In this document: positions 16,447 through 27,593 of the stretch, one piece after another | How positions within the stretch are numbered: position 1 is the stretch's first letter | Layout: each line of letters begins with the position of its first letter | Origin: Streptomyces sp. NRRL B-24484 | Lineage (GTDB): Bacteria > Actinomycetota > Actinomycetes > Streptomycetales > Streptomycetaceae | DNA: 57,134 nucleotides | Reading direction: 5' to 3' | NCBI RefSeq assembly: GCF_000717715.1 | Contig: NZ_JOAI01000065.1 | Span: forward strand, 1-57,134 | Position numbers and translations under genes: made by a program | The notes under the pieces: generated by a model | What the model was told of the DNA's origin: nothing | Databases searched by the model: none | What the model saw: only the letters and a program-made list of their open reading frames with translations

Positions 16447-18963
16447 TCAGCCGCCGAGGCGGTCGACGGCGGTGACGCGGAGGACGGCGCGGCCCTCCTC
16501 GTCGGAGCCGTACAGGTCGACCTCGGCGCTGATGCCCCAGTCGTGGTCGCCCGCCGGGTCGTCGAAGATCTGCCGGACCCGCCACAGGCCCTCGTCCTCG
16601 ACCTGCTCGATCATCAGCATCTTCGGCCCGCGCGCGTCCGGTCCCGTCCCGAGGTCGTCGTACTCGTCCCAGTACCCGTCCATCGCGTCGGCCCAGCGGT
16701 CGCCGTCCCAGCCGTACTCGCCGTCCAGCCCGCCCAGCTCGTCGTAGTGCTCCAGCGCCGCCAGCTCCACCCGGCGGAACATCTCGTTGCGCACCAGCAC
16801 CCGGAACGCCCGCGCGTTCGCCGTGACCGGCGCCGGCTTCTCGTCCAGCCGGACCTCGGCGGCCTCCGGCTCGGTCGGGTTGGCGAGCTGCTCCCACTCG
16901 TCGAGCAGCGAGGAGTCGACCTGCCGGACGAGCTCGCCCAGCCAGGCGATGACGTCCTTCAGGTCGTCCGTCTTGATGTCGTCCGGAACGGTCTGCTCCA
17001 GCGCCTTGTAGGCGCTCGCCAGGTACCGCAGGACGATGCCCTCCGTCCGCGCGAGCTCGTAGAAGCCCACGTAGTCGGTGAAGGTCATCGCCCGCTCGTA
17101 CAGGTCGCGGACGACGGACTTGGGCGCCAGCGGGTGGTCGCCGATCCACGGGTGCGCCCGCCGGTACACCTCGTACGCGTGGCCGAGCAGCTCCTCCAGC
17201 GGCTTCGGGTAGCTGATCTCCTGGAGCCGCGCCATCCGCTCCTCGTACTCGATGCCGTCGCGCTTCATCTCGCCGACGGCCTCGCCGCGCGCCTTGTTCT
17301 CCTGCGAGGCGAGGATCTGCCGAGGGTCGTCCAGGGTCGCCTCGACCACCGAGATCACGTCCAGCGCGTACGAGGGCGACTCCTGGTCGAGCAGCTCGAA
17401 GGCGGCCAGCGCGAAGGTGGACAGCGGCTGGTTGAGCGCGAAGTTCTCCTGGAGGTCAAGGGTGAGGCGGACCCGGCGGCCCTCGGCGTCCGGCTCGTCG
17501 AGCTGCTCGACGACGCCGCCCTCCAGCAGCGAGCGGTAGATCGCGATCGTCGAGCGGATGTGCCGGCGCTGCGCCGAGCGGTCCTCGTGGTTGTCGGTGA
17601 GCAGCTTGCGCATGGCGGAGAAGGCGTCGCCGGGCCGGCCGATCACGGAGAGCAGCATGGCGTGGCTGACCTTGAAGCGGCTGACCAGCGGCTCAGGGTC
17701 GGCGGCGATCAGGCGTTCGAAGGTCTCCTCCGTCCAGCCGACGAAGCCCTCGGGGGCCTTCTTGCGGACGACCTTGCGGCGCTTCTTCGGGTCGTCGCCG
17801 GCCTTGGCGAGCGCCTTGTCGTTCTCCACCACGTGCTCGGGGGCCTGGGCGACCACCTGGCCGACGGTGTCGAAGCCGGCCCGGCCGGCCCGGCCGGCGA
17901 TCTGGTGGAACTCGCGGGCCCGCAGCACCCGCACCCGCTGCCCGTCGTACTTGGAGAGCGCGGTGAAGAGCACGGTGCGGATCGGCACGTTGACGCCGAC
18001 GCCGAGGGTGTCGGTGCCGCAGATGACCTTGAGCAGGCCGGCCTGGGCGAGCCGCTCGACCAGCCGGCGGTACTTCGGCAGCATGCCGGCGTGGTGCACG
18101 CCGATGCCGTGCCGGACGTAGCGCGAGAGGTTGCGGCCGAACTTGGTGGTGAAGCGGAAGTTGCCGATCAGGGCGGCGATGGCGTCCTTCTCCGCCTTGG
18201 TGCACATGTTGATGCTCATCAGCGACTGCGCCCGCTCCACCGCCTCCTTCTGGGTGAAGTGCACGACGTACACCGGCGCCTGGCCGGTGGTGAGCAGCTC
18301 CTCCAGGGTGTCGTGCAGGGTGGTGCGCCGGTACTCGTAGAAGAGCGGCACCGGGCGGGTCGCCGAGCGGACGGCGACGGTCGGGCGGCCGGTGCGCCGG
18401 GTGAGGTCGTCCTCGAAGCGGCGGACGTCGCCGAGGGTGGCGGACATCAGCAGGAACTGCACCTGCGGCAGCTCCAGCAGCGGGATCTGCCAGGCCCAGC
18501 CGCGGTCCGGCTCGGCGTAGAAGTGGAACTCGTCCATGACGACCTGGCCGATGTCGGCCCGCTCGCCGTCGTGCAGGGCGATCTGGGCGAGCACCTCGGC
18601 GGTGCAGCAGATGATCGGCGCGGTCGGATTGACGCTCGCGTCGCCGGTCATCATGCCGACCTGTTCGGTGCCGAAGATCTTGCAGAGGTCGAAGAACTTC
18701 TCCGAGACCAGGGCCTTGATGGGCGCGGTGTAGAAGGTCCGCTTGCCCTCGGCGAGCGCGGCGAAGTGCGCGCCGGCGGCGACCAGGCTCTTGCCGGAGC
18801 CGGTCGGGGTCGCCAGGATCACGTTGTTCCCGGAGACCAGCTCGATCAGCGCCTCCTCCTGGGCGGGGTACAGGGTGATGCCGCGGTCGGACGCCCACTC
18901 GGCGAAGGTCTCGAACAGGGCGTCGGGGGTGGCGGGCTTCGGCATCAGGTCCAGGAGGGTCAC
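16447..18963 (-). CDS. DEAD/DEAH-box helicase with DUF3516-type C-terminus
   Basis: 838 residues. It is a superfamily 2 helicase: LATPTGSGKSLVAAG (motif I), MDEFHFY (motif II, DEFH), LMSATLGDV (motif III), VICGTDTLGVGVNVP (motif V) and FHQIAGRAGRAGFDT (motif VI). These match Ski2/Mtr4-like enzymes that unwind RNA or DNA. The C-terminal 400 residues look like the actinobacterial DUF3516 domain, with a helical ratchet and an acidic end. Homologues start MTLLDL, so I chose the GTG giving VTLLDLMPK. It has no operon partner. Confidence 0.9.
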   Translation of the reverse strand: MTLLDLMPKPATPDALFETFAEWASDRGITLYPAQEEALIELVSGNNVILATPTGSGKSLVAAGAHFAALAEGKRTFYTAPIKALVSEKFFDLCKIFGTEQVGMMTGDASVNPTAPIICCTAEVLAQIALHDGERADIGQVVMDEFHFYAEPDRGWAWQIPLLELPQVQFLLMSATLGDVRRFEDDLTRRTGRPTVAVRSATRPVPLFYEYRRTTLHDTLEELLTTGQAPVYVVHFTQKEAVERAQSLMSINMCTKAEKDAIAALIGNFRFTTKFGRNLSRYVRHGIGVHHAGMLPKYRRLVERLAQAGLLKVICGTDTLGVGVNVPIRTVLFTALSKYDGQRVRVLRAREFHQIAGRAGRAGFDTVGQVVAQAPEHVVENDKALAKAGDDPKKRRKVVRKKAPEGFVGWTEETFERLIAADPEPLVSRFKVSHAMLLSVIGRPGDAFSAMRKLLTDNHEDRSAQRRHIRSTIAIYRSLLEGGVVEQLDEPDAEGRRVRLTLDLQENFALNQPLSTFALAAFELLDQESPSYALDVISVVEATLDDPRQILASQENKARGEAVGEMKRDGIEYEERMARLQEISYPKPLEELLGHAYEVYRRAHPWIGDHPLAPKSVVRDLYERAMTFTDYVGFYELARTEGIVLRYLASAYKALEQTVPDDIKTDDLKDVIAWLGELVRQVDSSLLDEWEQLANPTEPEAAEVRLDEKPAPVTANARAFRVLVRNEMFRRVELAALEHYDELGGLDGEYGWDGDRWADAMDGYWDEYDDLGTGPDARGPKMLMIEQVEDEGLWRVRQIFDDPAGDHDWGISAEVDLYGSDEEGRAVLRVTAVDRLGG

Positions 18964-19178
18964 CGGCCTATCTTGCCTGCTCCGGATCATCCCGGGCAAA
19001 GCCCTTCCCGGGCCGGCCGCCCTCCGGCCGCCGTTCGCCCCCTGCCCTGCCGCCGTCCGGCCTCCGTCCCGCCGCCGTCCGGCCGACCCGCGGGGCGGGG
19101 CCGGACGCGGGCGAATTCATCCATCATCCCCACCGGAAACGCCGGTGTAACCCCGTCGGGCGCCATTCGTCATCCGGG

Positions 19179-19194
19179 TCGGATTTACATCCGA
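19179..19194. promoter_or_regulatory. Inverted repeat upstream of the pyrimidine operon
   Basis: TCGGATTTACATCCGA (arms TCGGAT/ATCCGA) lies about 116 bases before the first gene of the operon. A weaker palindrome, CGGTCTACACCG, is at 19279-19290, close to the GAGGAG ribosome binding site. Either could be an operator; no regulator gene is adjacent. Confidence 0.35.
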
Positions 19195-19309
19195 TCATGG
19201 TTTCGCCGCGGAACGCACAACACGGGAGAGCGTTACAGCGTGGTACTGCACCTCGGGGTGTGAAACTCCTAATGTCAACGGTCTACACCGACTTCTGCGA
19301 GGAGTTGAG

Positions 19310-20152
19310 ATGAGCCGAGTCGTCAGGGCCGCACTGTTCCAGACCGCCTGGACGGGGGACAAGGAAACGATGGTCGCCGCCCACGAAAAGGCGGCGCGCG
19401 AGGCGGCGGCGCAGGGCGCCCAGATCATCGGATTCCAGGAGGTCTTCAACGCCCCGTACTTCTGCCAGGTGCAGGAGCCGGAGCACTACGCCTGGGCGGA
19501 GCCCGTCCCGGACGGGCCGACCGTCCGGCGCATGCAGGACCTGGCCCGGGACCTGCGGATGGTGATCGTCGTGCCGGTCTACGAGGTCGAGCAGCAGGGC
19601 TTCTACTACAACACCGCCGCCGTCATCGACGCCGACGGCAGCTACCTCGGCAAGTACCGCAAGCACCACATCCCGCAGGTGAAGGGATTCTGGGAGAAGT
19701 ACTACTTCAAGCCGGGAAACCTCGGCTGGCCGGTGTTCGACACCGCGGTCGGCAAGGTCGGCGTGTACATCTGCTACGACCGGCACTTCCCGGAGGGCTG
19801 GCGCGCGCTGGGCCTGGCCGGCGCCGAGATCGTCTACAACCCGTCGGCCACCAGCCGCAGCCTCTCCCAGTACCTGTGGCAGCTGGAGCAGCCCGCCGCG
19901 GCCGTCGCCAACGAGTACTACATCGCCGCGATCAACCGGGTCGGCGTCGAGGAGTACGGCGACAACGACTTCTACGGCACCAGCTACTTCGTCGACCCGC
20001 GCGGCCGCTTCGTCGGCGACGTGGCCTCCGACAAGGACGAGGAGCTGGTCGTCCGCGACCTCGACCTCGGCGCCATCGAGGAGGTCCGCCAGCAGTGGGC
20101 CTTCTACCGGGACCGCCGCCCGGACGCCTACGGCCCGCTCACCCAGGCCTGA
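19310..20152 (+). CDS. Nitrilase-superfamily amidohydrolase (beta-ureidopropionase-like)
   Basis: 280 residues of the nitrilase superfamily with the Glu-Lys-Cys triad visible: GFQEVFN (E44), KYRKHHIPQ (K118) and VYICYDRHFPE (C155). These motifs, with the NPSATSRSLSQYLW loop, fit N-carbamoyl-beta-alanine/N-carbamoyl amino acid amidohydrolases. It should release CO2 and NH3 from the N-carbamoyl product made by the next gene, a dihydropyrimidinase. The ATG follows GAGGAG. It is the first gene of a four-gene operon. Confidence 0.9.
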   Translation: MSRVVRAALFQTAWTGDKETMVAAHEKAAREAAAQGAQIIGFQEVFNAPYFCQVQEPEHYAWAEPVPDGPTVRRMQDLARDLRMVIVVPVYEVEQQGFYYNTAAVIDADGSYLGKYRKHHIPQVKGFWEKYYFKPGNLGWPVFDTAVGKVGVYICYDRHFPEGWRALGLAGAEIVYNPSATSRSLSQYLWQLEQPAAAVANEYYIAAINRVGVEEYGDNDFYGTSYFVDPRGRFVGDVASDKDEELVVRDLDLGAIEEVRQQWAFYRDRRPDAYGPLTQA

Positions 20153-20165
20153 GAGGAGCGCGCCC

Positions 20166-21566
20166 GTGACCCGTACCGTGATCCGCGGCGGCCTGGTGGT
20201 CACCGCCGCCGAGGAACTGAACGCCGACGTGCTGATCGAGGACGAGCGGATCGTCGCCCTCGCCGCGGCCGGCAGCAGCGCCGCCGAGTGGACGGCCGAC
20301 CGGGTGATCGACGCCACCGGGATGTACGTGATCCCGGGCGGCGTCGACGCCCACACCCACATGGAGCTGCCGTTCGGCGGCACCTTCGCCTCCGACACCT
20401 TCGAGACCGGCACCCGGGCCGCGGCCTGGGGCGGCACCACGACGATCGTCGACTTCGCCGTCCAGTCGGTCGGCGCCTCGCTCCGCGAGGGCCTGGACGC
20501 CTGGCACGCCAAGGCCGAGGGCAACTGCGCGATCGACTACGGCTTCCACATGATCCTCGCCGACGTCAACGACGCCAGCCTCAAGGAGATGGACCTGCTG
20601 GTGGGGGAGGGCGTCACCTCCTTCAAGCTGTTCATGGCCTACCCGGGCGTCTTCTACAGCGACGACGGCAGGATCCTGCGGGCCATGCAGCGCGGCGCCG
20701 ACAACGGCGGCCTGATCATGATGCACGCGGAGAACGGCATCGCGATCGACGTCCTGGTCGAGCAGGCCCTGGCCGCCGGCAGGACCGACCCGCGCTACCA
20801 CGGCGAGGTCCGCCGCGAGCTGCTGGAGGCCGAGGCCACCCACCGGGCGATCAAGCTCGCCCAGGTCGCGGGCTCGCCGCTGTACGTGGTGCACGTCTCC
20901 GCCGCCTCCGCGGTCGCCGAGATCGCCGGGGCCCGCGACGCCGGCCTGCCGGTCTTCGGCGAGACCTGCCCGCAGTACCTCTTCCTCTCCACCGACAACC
21001 TCGCCGAGCCGGGGTTCGAGGGAGCCAAGTACGTCTGCTCGACCCCGCTGCGGCCCAGGGAGCACCAGGCCGAGCTGTGGAAGGGCCTGCGCACCAACGA
21101 CCTGCAGGTGGTCTCCACCGACCACTGCCCGTTCTGCTTCGTCGGGCAGAAGGAGCTCGGCCGCGGCGACTTCTCCAAGATCCCCAACGGCCTGCCCGGC
21201 GTCGAGAACCGGATGGACCTGCTGCACCAGGCCGTCGTCGACGGGCACCTCACCCGCCGACGCTGGATCGAGATCGCCTGCGCCACCCCCGCCCGGATGT
21301 TCGGCCTCTACCCGAAGAAGGGCACCGTCGCTCCCGGCGCCGACGCCGACATCGTGGTCTACGACCCGAACGCGGTGCAGACGATCTCCGCCGAGACCCA
21401 CCACATGAACGTCGACTACTCGGCGTACGAGGGCAGGCGGATCACCGGCAAGGTCCGCACCGTGCTCTCCCGCGGCACCGTCGTCATCGACGGGGACAAC
21501 TACCTCGGACGCGCCGGCCACGGCCGCTACCAGCCGCGCGCCACCTGCCAGTACCTCGACCGCTAG
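20166..21566 (+). CDS. hydA: Dihydropyrimidinase / hydantoinase
   Basis: 466 residues of the amidohydrolase superfamily (cyclic amidases). It hydrolyses dihydrouracil/dihydrothymine or hydantoins to N-carbamoyl amino acids. The di-zinc ligands are all visible: VDAHTHMELPF (His-x-His), GVTSFKLFMAYPG (carboxylated lysine), LYVVHVSAAS (His) and VSTDHCPFCF (catalytic Asp), plus MMHAENG. The GTG start follows GAGGAG 14 bases after the previous stop. Normal length and complete. Confidence 0.93.
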   Translation: MTRTVIRGGLVVTAAEELNADVLIEDERIVALAAAGSSAAEWTADRVIDATGMYVIPGGVDAHTHMELPFGGTFASDTFETGTRAAAWGGTTTIVDFAVQSVGASLREGLDAWHAKAEGNCAIDYGFHMILADVNDASLKEMDLLVGEGVTSFKLFMAYPGVFYSDDGRILRAMQRGADNGGLIMMHAENGIAIDVLVEQALAAGRTDPRYHGEVRRELLEAEATHRAIKLAQVAGSPLYVVHVSAASAVAEIAGARDAGLPVFGETCPQYLFLSTDNLAEPGFEGAKYVCSTPLRPREHQAELWKGLRTNDLQVVSTDHCPFCFVGQKELGRGDFSKIPNGLPGVENRMDLLHQAVVDGHLTRRRWIEIACATPARMFGLYPKKGTVAPGADADIVVYDPNAVQTISAETHHMNVDYSAYEGRRITGKVRTVLSRGTVVIDGDNYLGRAGHGRYQPRATCQYLDR

Positions 21567-21573
21567 GAGCCCC

Positions 21574-22590
21574 GTGGACATCGGACTCGTCCTGCAGACC
21601 GACCCGCCCGCCCGCCTGCTCATCGACCGGATGAAGCGCGCCGAGGCGGCCGGCTTCACCCACGGGTGGACCTTCGACTCCGTCGTGCTCTGGCAGGAGC
21701 CCTTCGTCATCTACAGCCGCATCCTCGCCGAGACCGAGCGGATGATGGTCGGCCCGATGGTGACCAACCCCGCCACCCGCACCTGGGAGGTCACCGCCTC
21801 GCTCTTCGCCACCCTCAACGACATGTACGGCAACCGCACGGTGTGCGGGATCGGCCGCGGCGACTCGGCGCAGCGGGTGGCCGGCCGCCGCCCGGCCGGG
21901 CTCGGCATGCTCGGCGAGGCGATCCACGCGATCCGCGACCTCGCCGAGGGCCGCACCGTCGAGGTCGACGGCACCGAGATCCACCTCCCGTGGGTCAAGG
22001 AGGGCGCCAGGCTGCCGGTCTGGATGGGCGCGTACGGGCCCAAGGCGCTGCACCTCACCGGGCAGGTCGCCGACGGCTTCATCCTGCAGCTCGCCGACCC
22101 CTACCTCACCGAGTGGATGGTCAAGGCCGTCCGCGACTCCGCCGCCGAGGCGGGCCGCGACCCGGCGTCCGTCACCATCTGCGTCGCCGCCCCCGCCTAC
22201 GTCACCGCCGACGACTCGCCGGAGGCACTGGCGCACGCCCGCGAGCAGTGCCGCTGGTTCGGCGGCATGGTCGGCAACCACGTCGCCGACCTGGTCTCCC
22301 GGTACGGCGAGCACTCCGCGATGGTCCCGGAGGAGCTCACCGCGTACATCAAGGACCGGCACGGCTACGACTACAGCCACCACGGCCGGGCCGGGAACCC
22401 GGACACCGCCTTCGTCCCCGACGAGATCGTCGACCGGTTCTGCCTGATCGGCACCCCCGAGCGGCAGCTCGCCAAGCTGGCGGAGCTCCGCGCGCTGGGC
22501 GTCGACCAGTTCGCCGTGTACGCGATGCACGACGCGATCGAGTCCACCATCGACGCGTACGGGAAGAGCGTGATCCCCGCACTCTCCTGA
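21574..22590 (+). CDS. F420-dependent LLM-class oxidoreductase (TIGR03842-like)
   Basis: 338 residues of the luciferase-like monooxygenase fold. MDIGLVLQTDPPARLLIDRM begins the barrel; CGIGRGDSAQRVAGRRPAGL and LPVWMGAYGPKALHLTGQVA resemble F420 binding segments. Proteins of this sub-group sit consistently beside dihydropyrimidinase and are assumed to be F420-dependent. The role in pyrimidine or hydantoin breakdown is not established; oxidation of a reduced intermediate is one possibility. The GTG start follows TAGGAG only seven bases after hydA. Confidence 0.88.
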   Translation: MDIGLVLQTDPPARLLIDRMKRAEAAGFTHGWTFDSVVLWQEPFVIYSRILAETERMMVGPMVTNPATRTWEVTASLFATLNDMYGNRTVCGIGRGDSAQRVAGRRPAGLGMLGEAIHAIRDLAEGRTVEVDGTEIHLPWVKEGARLPVWMGAYGPKALHLTGQVADGFILQLADPYLTEWMVKAVRDSAAEAGRDPASVTICVAAPAYVTADDSPEALAHAREQCRWFGGMVGNHVADLVSRYGEHSAMVPEELTAYIKDRHGYDYSHHGRAGNPDTAFVPDEIVDRFCLIGTPERQLAKLAELRALGVDQFAVYAMHDAIESTIDAYGKSVIPALS

Positions 22591-22656
22591 ACCGCCCGCG
22601 CTCTCCTCCCGCGCACCCACCCGTCCACCCGCCCGCACCGACGCACCATCACCTTC

Positions 22657-22688
22657 CCCGGCGGCCGCCCCCCACGGCGGCCGCCGGG
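22657..22688. terminator. Strong stem-loop between LLM gene and permease
   Basis: CCCGGCGGCCGCC pairs perfectly with GGCGGCCGCCGGG around a six-base loop. It lies in the 125-base gap before the permease GTG. It may end part of the transcripts, so the permease could be expressed less than, or separately from, the enzymes. Confidence 0.5.
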
Positions 22689-22715
22689 CCGTCCCCCCGC
22701 ACAAGGTGGTAGCCC

Positions 22716-24209
<1,494 letters not shown>

Positions 24210-24723
24210 CGGCGGGGCGGGACCGCCGGACAGACGGTTCCGCCCCCCCTGCCTCGGACCGGTCTTCGTTCCCCCTCGGTACGGCCGTCGTCTCGCCGGT
24301 GCGAGGAGAGGAGCCGCCGGAACTCCGCCAGCGATGCCTCCAGGTCCTGTCGGCCCGCGTCCGTCGTCGGGAGCCCGGGCACCTCGCGTGCGGCGAACTC
24401 GTCGGCCGCCACCATCACGGCATGGACAAGGTCCGTCAGTGGCGGTCGGCCCAGCGTCCTGCCTCCGCGGGAGAGTTCGACGGCTCGGTCCATCACCCGG
24501 AAGTCGACCCGGAACGAGGAATCCACCGCCACGAACGATAAGAACCCCCGGTGCCGGCCCTCCAGGCGTGCCAGACCGTCGAGCAGCGGCACGAGTGACG
24601 GGAAGATCATCATCCCCTGGTCCGGTGACCCGCCCGAACGGACGGGTGGACGGCGGGCCGACGGGCGGGGGCCGCCGGGCGCTGGGAGGCTGGGCCGCGG
24701 TGGCACTCTCGATGGGAGAAGAC

Positions 24724-25524
24724 GTGATCACTACCGACTTCGTACCCGGTTCCCCCTGCTGGCTCGACCTCGGCGCCCCGGACGTCGCCGCGACGGCCGC
24801 CTTCTACAACGCCGTCCTCGGCTGGGAGACCGAGTCCTTCAACGAGGCGGGAGGCGACTTCCGCGCCTTCAAACACAGCGGCAGGATCGTGGGCGGCATC
24901 GGGCCGCTCACCGAGGAAGGCGCCCGTTCGGCCTGGATGCTCTACTTCAAGACCACCGACGTGGACGCCACCGCCGAGGCCGTGCAGCGGCTCGGCGGCA
25001 CCGTCCGGGTCCCCCCGACGGACGCGGGCGAGGAAGGCCGGATGGCCCAGTTCTCCGACCCGCTCGGCGGCCAGTTCGCCGTCTGGCAGCCGATCGGCGA
25101 CCCCGGCCTGCAGATGGTCGACGACCCGGTCAGCCTCAACTGGACCGAGCTGTACACCACCGACGCCGCGGCCGCCCGCGAGTTCTACGGCACCCTCTTC
25201 GGCTGGCAGACCTCGGCCATGCCGCTGCCCGGCGGCGTCGAGGGCACCTACTGGCTGATCACCCCCGCCGGCCTGCCCGACGACCGGATGCAGGGCGGCC
25301 TGATGCAGCTGCCCCCCGAGCACCTGGTGCTCACCGGCGGCACGCCGTACTGGCACCCCGTCTTCGCCGTCGAGGACACCGACGCCGCGGCCGCCGCGGT
25401 CAGGGCCAACGGCGGCAGCCTCCAGATGGAGCCCGAGGACGCCCCCGGCGTCGGCCGCCTCGCCGTCTGCGTGGACCCGAACGGCGCGGACTTCGTCGTC
25501 CTCAAGCCCTCGCCCGCGGCCTGA
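24724..25524 (+). CDS. VOC family protein with two glyoxalase domains
   Basis: 266 residues with two vicinal-oxygen-chelate repeats: one opening PGSPCWLDLGAPDVAATAAF and containing YNAVLGWE, the second at SLNWTELYTTDAAAAREFYG with LFGWQT. The N- and C-terminal repeats are related, as expected for tandem glyoxalase-like proteins often annotated as hydroxylases. Metal ligands of true glyoxalase I are not all present, so the substrate is unknown. The GTG start follows GGGAGAA. Confidence 0.88.
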   Translation: MITTDFVPGSPCWLDLGAPDVAATAAFYNAVLGWETESFNEAGGDFRAFKHSGRIVGGIGPLTEEGARSAWMLYFKTTDVDATAEAVQRLGGTVRVPPTDAGEEGRMAQFSDPLGGQFAVWQPIGDPGLQMVDDPVSLNWTELYTTDAAAAREFYGTLFGWQTSAMPLPGGVEGTYWLITPAGLPDDRMQGGLMQLPPEHLVLTGGTPYWHPVFAVEDTDAAAAAVRANGGSLQMEPEDAPGVGRLAVCVDPNGADFVVLKPSPAA

Positions 25525-25548
25525 CCCGGCCGCCACAGCCGCCACCGC

Positions 25549-25582
25549 GGGCCGGTCCGGCACACCCGTGCCGGACCGGCCC
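25549..25582. terminator. Perfect 15-bp terminator hairpin
   Basis: GGGCCGGTCCGGCAC pairs exactly with GTGCCGGACCGGCCC around an ACCC loop, 24 bases after the VOC stop codon and before the DUF5990 gene. Confidence 0.8.
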
Positions 25583-25624
25583 GTCGGCGTTCCGGCGGGC
25601 GGCCCGCCGCGGGACGATGGCCGC

Positions 25625-26077
25625 ATGGAACTCCGGATCGACGCCACCGACCTGCCCGGCCGCAGCTGTGCCCCCGGCCCGGCCTTCCCCGGCGCGACCG
25701 GCATCCACGTGACGGTGCAGCGCCGCGGCCGGCCGGACGAACTGCTGGGCCTGCAGCCCGGTGACGCGCCCTCCGCGACCTGGACGCTCGCCTGCACGCC
25801 CGTCCGCACCCCGCAGGGCATCGACCTGCGCGGCCCCCACCTCCAGGGCGGCCCGCACGCCCGCTTCGTCCACCTCGCCTGGGGCACCGTCGACGCGGCC
25901 GGCCGCTTCGCCGTGTTCCGGCGCGCCAAGCTGATGCTGGACGCCGTCGACCCGCGGACCGTCGAGGCGGCCGTGGCGTCCGGCCTGCTGGTGGCGCGAC
26001 TGGGCCTCACCGACGGCCGGGGGAACCCCCTGTGCGCCGCCGTCCGCCCGCCGGCCGTCACCTGGTCCGCCGGCTGA
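25625..26077 (+). CDS. DUF5990 family protein
   Basis: 150 residues, an actinobacterial protein of unknown function. It starts MELRIDATDLPGRSCAP and includes GIHVTVQRRGRPDELLGLQP, then DLRGPHLQGGPHARFVHLAW and AKLMLDAVDP. A strand-rich fold without catalytic motifs is expected. The ATG is the first in frame after the upstream terminator. It probably stands alone in transcription. Confidence 0.8.
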   Translation: MELRIDATDLPGRSCAPGPAFPGATGIHVTVQRRGRPDELLGLQPGDAPSATWTLACTPVRTPQGIDLRGPHLQGGPHARFVHLAWGTVDAAGRFAVFRRAKLMLDAVDPRTVEAAVASGLLVARLGLTDGRGNPLCAAVRPPAVTWSAG

Positions 26078-26316
26078 CCGCTCGGGCCCCCGTCCGTCCC
26101 GTCCGGTTCGGCCGCCCGGACCGGTCCCGGTGCTCTCCCCGGGTGACGGCTCGGCCGGACACGGCGGCGGTGCGTGCCCCGTCCCCGGCCCGCTGGGTAG
26201 CGTCGGCGGTTCCAGCCGATGCACGAGGACCGACCGCCCCGCGAGCGGGGGGCCGGCCCGTCGGGGTGCACCGGCGCGGCAGCAGCCGCGCGACGCAGCC
26301 GGGGAGGGAGCCGCAC

Positions 26317-27552
26317 GTGGTGGATGCAGCCGAGGACGGGACCGCCCGGCCGCCGGGCACGCCCATCGGGCGCCGGGGCTTCCTCAAGTCGGCCGGCCTC
26401 GCCGCCGTCCCCGCCCTGCTGCCCGCCGCCGAAGCCGCCGCAGCGCAGCCCGCACCGCAGCCCGCAGCGCAGCCCGTGCCGTCGGTGCCGTCCGTCCCGC
26501 CGTGGGACCTGCCGGCGGCCGTGCCGGATCCGTCGGACCTGCCGGTACCGGCGGTCGACGGTGACGCGGTGGCCCGGCTGCTCGGCGCGCCCGGTCCGCG
26601 CGACGTCCGCTGGCTCCGGCGCGCCCTGCAGGTCGCCGTCGCCCTCGAACTCGCGACCATCCCGCCGTACCTCTGCGCCTGGTGGTCGATCAAGGACCGG
26701 ACGAGCGAGCCTGCCCGGCTGATCCAGGGCATCGTCGCCGACGAGATGTTCCACATGGGCCTGACCTGCAACCTGCTCACCGCGGTCGGCGGACGGCCGC
26801 GGATCGCCTCCTCCGTCCTCGGCTACCCGGGCCCGCTGCCCGGCGGTGTCCGGCCCGACCTCACCGTGTACCTCTCCGGGCTGACCAAGGCTTACGTGCG
26901 GAACGTGCTGATGGCGATCGAGGCCCCGGAGCAGCCGCTGGTCCGGGAGTCCGGGCCGACCATCGGCACCTTCTACACCGCGCTGCAGGACGCCTTCCAC
27001 GAGGTCCGGCCGGCGCTCGACACCTCCGGGCAGCTGTCCGTCCGGATCGGCCCCGACGTGCTGCGGCCGGCGGCCACCCTGGCCGACGTGGACGAGGCAC
27101 TGGAGGTGATCAAGGAGCAGGGCGAGGGCACCTCCGCCAGCCCGGACGTCCCGGCGGGCCACGGTGCGCCCGCCCACTACTACGCCTTCGGGGAGATCTT
27201 CCACGAGCGCCGGGTGGTGTCCTCGACGGACCGCTGGGGCTACGACGGCGACCCGGTGCCGTTCCCCGAGGCCCGGCCGATGGGCGTGGTGCCGGCCGGC
27301 GGATGGCCGGACCCGCCCGCCGCGGCCGGGCAGCTGCTCGGCCGGTTCGACCTGCTGTTCAGCCGGGTGGTGCACGCCCTGGAGGGCGCCTGGGCGATCG
27401 GCGACGCGCACGCGCTGGACGGCGCCGTCCGCTCGATGCGCTCCCTGGAGGAGCCCGCCCTCGCCCTGATGGACGTTCCGCTGCCCGACGGCAGCGGCGT
27501 CTACGGCCCGCAGTTCCACGTCCTCACCCGCCGCCCGGACGACCTGTCCTGA
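26317..27552 (+). CDS. Tat-exported ferritin-like protein
   Basis: About 411 residues. A twin-arginine signal peptide is visible: IGRRGFLKSAGLAAVPALLP, followed by an Ala/Pro-rich linker, so the protein is exported folded, possibly with a bound metal. The main domain (residues about 85-400) belongs to the ferritin-like group named for VioB/RebD iminophenyl-pyruvate dimer synthases: VALELATIPPYLCAWWSIKD and IVADEMFHMGLTCNLLTAVG supply Glu and Glu/His metal ligands on antiparallel helices. The GTG start follows GGGAGGGAG. Whether it is an enzyme or an iron-binding protein is unclear. Confidence 0.85.
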   Translation: MVDAAEDGTARPPGTPIGRRGFLKSAGLAAVPALLPAAEAAAAQPAPQPAAQPVPSVPSVPPWDLPAAVPDPSDLPVPAVDGDAVARLLGAPGPRDVRWLRRALQVAVALELATIPPYLCAWWSIKDRTSEPARLIQGIVADEMFHMGLTCNLLTAVGGRPRIASSVLGYPGPLPGGVRPDLTVYLSGLTKAYVRNVLMAIEAPEQPLVRESGPTIGTFYTALQDAFHEVRPALDTSGQLSVRIGPDVLRPAATLADVDEALEVIKEQGEGTSASPDVPAGHGAPAHYYAFGEIFHERRVVSSTDRWGYDGDPVPFPEARPMGVVPAGGWPDPPAAAGQLLGRFDLLFSRVVHALEGAWAIGDAHALDGAVRSMRSLEEPALALMDVPLPDGSGVYGPQFHVLTRRPDDLS

Positions 27553-27593
27553 CCGGCCGGTACCGCCCGGCCGACGGCGCCGGGCCGGCCGGG

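Noticed and set aside
22657..22688. The stem-loop as a riboswitch or attenuator for the permease.
   Set aside because: It is a simple strong hairpin without a competing structure; a terminator or processing stem explains it better.
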